NCBI GenBank assembly: GCA_903877165.1
Contig: CAIRCU010000008.1
Span: 1-64,000, forward strand
From: Methanobacteriota archaeon
GTDB taxonomy: Archaea; Thermoplasmatota; E2; DHVEG-1
DNA length: 64,000 nt
Direction of reading: 5' to 3'
The first letter of the stretch is position 1; every line of letters starts with the position of its first letter. The notes under the pieces are model-generated. The model was not told where the DNA came from. It made no database searches and worked only from the letters and a program-made list of their open reading frames with translations. Below, in pieces: positions 59,627-64,000 of the stretch. A program made the translations under genes and the position numbers.

Positions 59627-60904
59627 TCAGTCGAACTCGTATAAAGATGATTCCGAGGGCTTAAATAAGCGGACGGCCGGGTAGGCTTTCGCTTCAAAGG
59701 CTTTCCCGTTTTCGTAGACGATTTTGATATGGCTTATGTAGCGGACGATGGCGCTGCTGAGGAGGTCGGGGAGGGTATGTGAGACAGAGGCGAGTGGGTG
59801 CATGACGCTATTATCCCGGGCGCCGTTGGATTCTACCCCGGGGAACCGCAGGAGTGCATCGCGTTTCTCGGGTAAGCAGAGGCCTTTGCAGACGAGGTAG
59901 TCGAGGAAGGCCGCCCAACGGGGTTCTTGATGGTACCCGTCTGCTTGAAATGAGCATTCAAGGCCGAGGCGAGGTCCGATACCTTTCGGGGTGACGTCGA
60001 AACCGAGGACGAACCGATTCGCGAGCGGTTCTATCTCAGTAAGCATGGTGGCGAGGGCGTCTCCGTCGCCCATCCAGCCGATGGTTCGCAGGTAGTGAAG
60101 AATTTGTGAAGGGGCGAGATGGTTGATGAAGAGGCGAAGGTTCTCGTTGTCCCCTCTCGATAGCATGACGCCGACCTGAAAGAGATTGGCGTTCTCCGGG
60201 AGTTGCCGTAGGCATGTCGCGAGCTGCTGTTTGATAGAGGCGTGGACGGCATGGCCTTTGAGGAGGGGAAGGGCTGAACGGGTGAGCCATGCGTACTCTG
60301 AGACGGTGTTGGAGGCGACTCCTTTGGGGAGGCGGTTTGGCCCGAAGAAGACGCTGGGGAGGGACACGGTCGGTGGCTGCTCTGGCATGTCGAACTCAAG
60401 CCAGAAGCATTGGATGCGCCGGTCGAGGGCGGACTGCGGGGTGGCCCAGGCCTTTGCGAATTTTTGTACCCGCTGCCATGCATCCTCTTGGAGGTAATAA
60501 TCAGGGATATATCCTTGGCTGAGGAAATTCGCGAGGACGTTTCTATCCGTGCCAGATCCGGAGACCGCGAAGGCCCAGTCGGTCCGTGAGACTGGTTCGG
60601 TTAATCGACATTCAAAACCGAGGAAACTTGTCAGATTGCCTGGGAACTGTCGGGCTAAGGTGATGATCTCTTGGTAGTTCTCGGGGGTGATCAGATGGTC
60701 GATGAACGGTTGGGTGGTGGAGAGGTACGTGCTGGCGTAGATGCTGTGGATGGGGAGGCGGCGGCTCATCCGTGTGTACTCTGTGGAGAATGAGTCGGTG
60801 GAGAGTGTCGTCTCTAGCCCCAGCTCTCGAGCCTTGAAGGATTGGATGAATCCCGTGGGATGTTGAAGATTCGTATGCATAGTTCTCTGGTTCGCTATGG
60901 TCAT
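59627..60904 (-). CDS. Conserved unknown protein, paralogue of the 60988 gene
   Basis: 425 residues, no signal peptide. Shared blocks with the neighbour: NLTSFLGFECRLTEPVSRTD, YLQEDAWQRVQKFAKAW, FWLEFDMPEQPPTVSLPSVF, VGVMLSRGDNENLRL, LRTIGWMGDGDALATMLTEI, FVLGFDVTPKGIGPRLGLEC, SF....YHQEPRWAAFLDYL, and the ending IVRYISHIKIVY...AKAYPAVRLF. I know no family. TATATAATT about 22-28 bases before the ATG (60904) gives it its own promoter. Possibly a RiPP-substrate or sugar-binding enzyme; unsupported. Confidence 0.65.
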   Translation of the reverse strand: MTIANQRTMHTNLQHPTGFIQSFKARELGLETTLSTDSFSTEYTRMSRRLPIHSIYASTYLSTTQPFIDHLITPENYQEIITLARQFPGNLTSFLGFECRLTEPVSRTDWAFAVSGSGTDRNVLANFLSQGYIPDYYLQEDAWQRVQKFAKAWATPQSALDRRIQCFWLEFDMPEQPPTVSLPSVFFGPNRLPKGVASNTVSEYAWLTRSALPLLKGHAVHASIKQQLATCLRQLPENANLFQVGVMLSRGDNENLRLFINHLAPSQILHYLRTIGWMGDGDALATMLTEIEPLANRFVLGFDVTPKGIGPRLGLECSFQADGYHQEPRWAAFLDYLVCKGLCLPEKRDALLRFPGVESNGARDNSVMHPLASVSHTLPDLLSSAIVRYISHIKIVYENGKAFEAKAYPAVRLFKPSESSLYEFD

Positions 60905-60987
60905 CGTCTCAACGCCTCATTGGAATTATATACCTTGTTTGCACCTGCGTACGCATTTGAATAGGAATCGATAGAATTCATCGGTCT

Positions 60988-62223
60988 TCATTCCCCCGCA
61001 GCTGGTGAGAGCGCCCCGAAGAGGCGAACACCGGGGTACGCCTTGGCTTCGAGAGGATGCCCGGGGCTGTAGACGATTTTCACATGGCTGAGGTACCGGA
61101 TCAAGGCCTTTGAGTATTGGGCGTGCGGAATGCGGACGGCCATGGTATAGCTATCGAGGGAGAATGCTGTCGTTGAGTCTTCAAGATCGGCGCCCATAAA
61201 GTCTGTGATGAGGTCTTTTTTTCCTTGTAGACAGATGTGTTTGCTTTCGAGGTAGCCGAAGAGGTCAGTCCATCGGGTTTCCAACTGATAGCGGTCCGGT
61301 GCGAAGGAGCATTCCAACCCTATTTTCGGTGCGACACCCTGGTCGGTAATGGTGATGTGCAAGACGAGACGGGAGGCGTGAACGGTAAGTTCTTCGATTA
61401 ATGATGCCAATTCGCCGTCGGTGTCGGTCCAACCAAGGGACTGAAGGTAGGGGATCATCTCCTTTGGTTGCAGGTGTCGGTAGACCAGTCTCACGCCAGA
61501 GCTTGCTCGTGAGAGCATGACTCCGACATCCATGATGGACGCCGTATCAGGGAGTTTATTGAACGCCTGAATCAGGCGGCTGCGCACGGTGGATGAGAGT
61601 GGGTGACCTAGGAGCACAGGGAGGGTGGATGATAAAAGCCAGTCGTAGTCGGAGTCGTGTTTCGCTGCTTTCATGGGGATGGTATGGATGAACACGCAGG
61701 GGATCGGTATGTTCGTGGAGGCTGGGTCTATGTCGAACTCAAGCCACAGCCCAAGCACATGGGTGTGAAGAATCGAGTGTGCATCTACCCAGTGTTGGAC
61801 GAAAGATCGCACTTGCTGCCATTCTGGTACCTGGAGATATTCAGTCGGAAAGCTACCCGCGGTGAGGAGTCGTGCGAAAGCCTCTCGCTCTCCTCGTTCG
61901 GAGGAGACGGCGATGAGGAAGTCCGCATGTGCAGTGGGTGACTGTAGGCGATGTTCGAACCCAAAGAAGCTGGAGATGTCCTCAGTAAAAAGGCAGGAGA
62001 GCCGGCTGATCGCTGTATAGGTGAGATCCGAAATCAAGGCCTTTGGGGTTGTTGATTGGATGGCCTGAAGGTAGTCGATAAGATAGCTACGGGAAAAGGC
62101 ACAAGATACAGGATGAAGGGGCAGAGCGATCTGTGTCTCAAGGGAGGATAGATGACCTTGGAGCCGCCTCGTTAAAGATTCATCGATTTCAGAACAGGGA
62201 AGCAGGTCAGGGGATGATGTCAT
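60988..62223 (-). CDS. Conserved unknown protein, paralogue of the 59627 gene
   Basis: 411 residues. Parallel blocks: SSFFGFEHRLQSPTAHADFL, YLQVPEWQQVRSFVQHW, LWLEFDIDPASTNIPIPCVF, VGVMLSRASSGVRL, LQSLGWTDTDGELASLIEEL, LVLHITITDQGVAPKIGLEC, SFAPDRYQLETRWTDLFGYL, and IRYLSHVKIVYSPGHPLEAKAYPGVRLF-type ending. The LGWxxxDG, GLECSF and KIVY...EAKAYP signatures define a family I cannot place. GGAGG precedes the ATG at 62223. It follows the radical SAM gene by about 120 bases. Confidence 0.65.
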   Translation of the reverse strand: MTSSPDLLPCSEIDESLTRRLQGHLSSLETQIALPLHPVSCAFSRSYLIDYLQAIQSTTPKALISDLTYTAISRLSCLFTEDISSFFGFEHRLQSPTAHADFLIAVSSERGEREAFARLLTAGSFPTEYLQVPEWQQVRSFVQHWVDAHSILHTHVLGLWLEFDIDPASTNIPIPCVFIHTIPMKAAKHDSDYDWLLSSTLPVLLGHPLSSTVRSRLIQAFNKLPDTASIMDVGVMLSRASSGVRLVYRHLQPKEMIPYLQSLGWTDTDGELASLIEELTVHASRLVLHITITDQGVAPKIGLECSFAPDRYQLETRWTDLFGYLESKHICLQGKKDLITDFMGADLEDSTTAFSLDSYTMAVRIPHAQYSKALIRYLSHVKIVYSPGHPLEAKAYPGVRLFGALSPAAGE

Positions 62224-62245
62224 CTTTTTTCAACCTCCAAGACTA

Positions 62246-62308
62246 CTAATTCATCGGAGAAACATAAAGCCCGTCTCCGAGGAAATCCGTCAAAATGCCA
62301 AAAACCAT
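62246..62308 (-). CDS. Possible 20-residue peptide between the radical SAM gene and the first paralogue
   Basis: An ORF of 20 codons (MVFGILTDFLGDGLYVSPMN) fills most of the 119-base spacer downstream of the radical SAM gene. It has only a weak AGAG upstream. It might be a precursor peptide of the locus or chance; I saw no leader-core pattern. Confidence 0.25.
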   Translation of the reverse strand: MVFGILTDFLGDGLYVSPMN

Positions 62309-62342
62309 GGTTTCTCTGTGTGTTTGCTGAAAAAAAGGGGTT

Positions 62343-64000
62343 TTAGGAATTGACGAGAATCTGAGAGGTGGCTGATTCCACGAATTGTGCGTTTTGGGGT
62401 ATGGTGCTTCGGTATTGGAGGGGAAGACTGAGGTAGGAGTCGTCTTCATGGTAGACGAGACCGGCGTGTTCGAACGATTGGAGGATCGCAGCGAGTGTGA
62501 ACTCAGGAACTGTGGAAAGACGCTGCTGAAGCTCCTGGTACGAAATAACGTCATGGCAGGCGAGGAGGACGTCGCGCTCCACGGCGTTGAGCTTGAGGAT
62601 ACGGATGTGCTGCTTGTCGCGTTTGTCGTAGATTTTCATGAACGTACCGCCGTCGACGCTGTAAAAGACGAGGTGGCCGATGAGGGCATGGGTTTTCACG
62701 GCCTCGGCTTCCGTTGACTCGCGAGTCTTCGTCCAGTCCTGCACCAATGTTTCCCAGTCATGGGCTGGGACGGGCTTGGTGGTGGAGAATGTGTAGACGA
62801 ACGTGAAGTTCTTTTCGAGGACATCTGGGGGGTACATCAGGAGGTCGAGGGGGGTTGTCTGTAAGGCGCTGATGTTATATTTTTCGGGGAGTTGCTGGAT
62901 TGGGCTGCCATGCATGATGCGCAGTGGGCAGAGCTGCGGGGAATCTAGGTAGCCTTGCAGTTGTTGAACGATTTTTTTTGTTTCCTCGTAGTCCACTGGT
63001 TCTTCGTTGGGATAGCGGACGATGAGGTTGTAGCTATTGTAGATGCCGTATTGTGCGCAGAACTTGAGGGCGGCGATGTTGTCGATGACCCGTACGCCTT
63101 TATTCATGGTGCGGAGGTAGTGTGTGCTGAAGGATTCGATGCCGGTCTGGATAGTGGTGAAACCTGCCTCTTTCATGAGCCGATAGTCGTCGCTGGTGAG
63201 TTGCCCGGCGCGTGCCTCCACGAAAAACGAGAAATCCCGTCCGAGAAGTTTCAAGGCTTCGAAGAGTCCTCGATACTGTGTCCTTGGCAGGGTGTTGCCG
63301 ATGAGCTGGAAGTCAAGGATATGGTACCGGTCTGACAGCAGCTGGATCTCATGTGCAATGTGATCAATTGGCTTCTCTCGGTAGCAGGGATGCTGGATGT
63401 TGAGGTTGCAGAAGGTGCAGCGGTTCCACCAGCAGCCACGGGAGATTTCCACCGGGAGGCGGCCGTAGTACTGGAAAAACTGCTGGAGTTCGTCTGAGCA
63501 TGAGTGCAGCTCGTCGAAGAACGGGTCGTACGATGGTATCGGTGATGCTGCGAGGTCGATGACTGATTCGGTGGTATTCCATCGCACCTCGCCGCTGTCT
63601 CGGTAGATAAGCCCGGGGATTGAAGAGAAATTCCCTAGGTCTGAAGCAAGAAGGACGAGTGCATCCTCCCCGTCTCCAGAGACGACGTAGTCGATGAAAT
63701 CGAAGGCGCGCAGGACACCTCGGCCCATTTCGCCAGCTACTCTGCTTCCGCCAAGTACGATTTTTTTCTCCGGGGCTTGCTGCTTGATGTGTTTGGCGAT
63801 GGCAAGCGAGGGAAGCAGTTGTCCGTAGTTCAGGGTGAACCCGATGAGGTCGAACGACTGCCAGTCGAGATGCTCTAGTACCCAGTGATAGAAGACGTCG
63901 GTGCGGCGGAGGTACTCTTCAAATGGGAAGGACGAGGATGAGACAAAAGTGGCATAGTACTCCTTGATTTTTTCGATATTTTTTTGCCAGTGTTCCGGAA
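62343..64000 (-). CDS. B12-binding radical SAM protein (RiPP-maturation methyltransferase-like), cut at the right edge
   Basis: The frame is open from 62343 to the window edge: upstream of the first internal ATG (63728) it continues through FDLIGFTLNYGQLLPSLAIA, KKIVLGGSRVAGEMGRGVLR and VVSGDGEDALVLL, a cobalamin-binding domain. Then ISRGCWWNRCTFCNLNIQHP carries the CxxxCxxC-type cluster cysteines (Cys of RGCWWNRCTFC), with FVEARAGQLTSDDY, TTIQTGIESFSTHYLRTMNK and LIVRYPNEEPVD. The RGCWW...CTFC...N pattern matches RiPP-maturation radical SAM C-methyltransferases. At least 552 codons; the start is outside the window. Heads the four-gene locus. Confidence 0.8.
   Translation of the reverse strand, partial: PEHWQKNIEKIKEYYATFVSSSSFPFEEYLRRTDVFYHWVLEHLDWQSFDLIGFTLNYGQLLPSLAIAKHIKQQAPEKKIVLGGSRVAGEMGRGVLRAFDFIDYVVSGDGEDALVLLASDLGNFSSIPGLIYRDSGEVRWNTTESVIDLAASPIPSYDPFFDELHSCSDELQQFFQYYGRLPVEISRGCWWNRCTFCNLNIQHPCYREKPIDHIAHEIQLLSDRYHILDFQLIGNTLPRTQYRGLFEALKLLGRDFSFFVEARAGQLTSDDYRLMKEAGFTTIQTGIESFSTHYLRTMNKGVRVIDNIAALKFCAQYGIYNSYNLIVRYPNEEPVDYEETKKIVQQLQGYLDSPQLCPLRIMHGSPIQQLPEKYNISALQTTPLDLLMYPPDVLEKNFTFVYTFSTTKPVPAHDWETLVQDWTKTRESTEAEAVKTHALIGHLVFYSVDGGTFMKIYDKRDKQHIRILKLNAVERDVLLACHDVISYQELQQRLSTVPEFTLAAILQSFEHAGLVYHEDDSYLSLPLQYRSTIPQNAQFVESATSQILVNS

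Noticed and set aside
1-64000. tRNA, rRNA and CRISPR arrays
   Set aside because: I found no tRNA-like cloverleaf, rRNA stretch or regularly spaced repeats. A tRNAscan, Infernal and CRISPR search would settle this.

Overview
The window comes from an archaeon with about half G+C. Evidence: transcription factor B, prefoldin alpha, the SRP receptor FtsY with an archaeal-style UMP kinase, fibrillarin, a geranylgeranyl reductase, a UbiA prenyltransferase, a GGPP synthase, and many genes with a TATA box about 25-30 bases before a start codon (leaderless pattern). Several secreted proteins (beta-helix proteins ending in a YWD...FDWHPAK-type tail, PKD and DUF2341 proteins) suggest a Thermoplasmatota-like euryarchaeon. 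That placement is inference. FprA, Hrb, rubrerythrins and desulfoferrodoxin point to an anaerobe that must handle oxygen.

Layout. 1-4.4 kb: a gyrB fragment, then a defence island with Vsr, a MutH/Sau3AI-type endonuclease, a C5 cytosine methyltransferase and RadC. 4.5-9.9 kb: a toxin-antitoxin island built on a duplicated segment (DUF488 gene, tail repeat, 28-residue mini-gene, Doc toxin). One copy is intact; the other is broken into remnants and interrupted by a toxin-antitoxin cassette between near-identical direct repeats. 9.9-31.3 kb: mostly housekeeping genes (DUF362-ferredoxin, MscS, phosphoesterase, prefoldin, FtsY, UMP kinase, an arrestin-like protein, dehydrogenase, isoprenoid lipid genes, PurQ, HypCD) plus secreted proteins. 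31.4-38.2 kb: a long co-directional oxygen-defence and iron-sulfur block. It starts at a perfect Fur/PerR-type operator and runs through a Fur regulator, flavin reductase-rubredoxin, FprA, ferritin, two rubrerythrin-type proteins, TusA- and DsrE-like proteins, an IscS-like protein lacking the PLP lysine, IscU and desulfoferrodoxin. 38.3-52.1 kb: a regulator, surface proteins, an M18 aminopeptidase, a radical SAM gene with a small partner, TFB, RlmE, GGPP synthase, FlpA, and gcvT and gcvH separated by three AT-rich secreted-protein genes. 52.1-58.6 kb: a cell-surface locus with a two-domain winged-helix regulator, a 918-residue surface protein, three copies of a promoter element, and a roadblock protein. 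58.6-64 kb: the most novel locus, consisting of a thioester (acyl-ACP-type) reductase with the catalytic cysteine kept, two paralogous unknown proteins of about 415 residues, and a radical SAM enzyme resembling RiPP-maturation methyltransferases that runs off the right edge.

Main points for a second look: the 58.6-64 kb locus, the lysine-less IscS in its oxygen/sulfur gene block, the toxin-antitoxin cassette between direct repeats with its duplicated mini-gene, and the triplicated promoter element. No rRNA, tRNA or CRISPR array was recognised.
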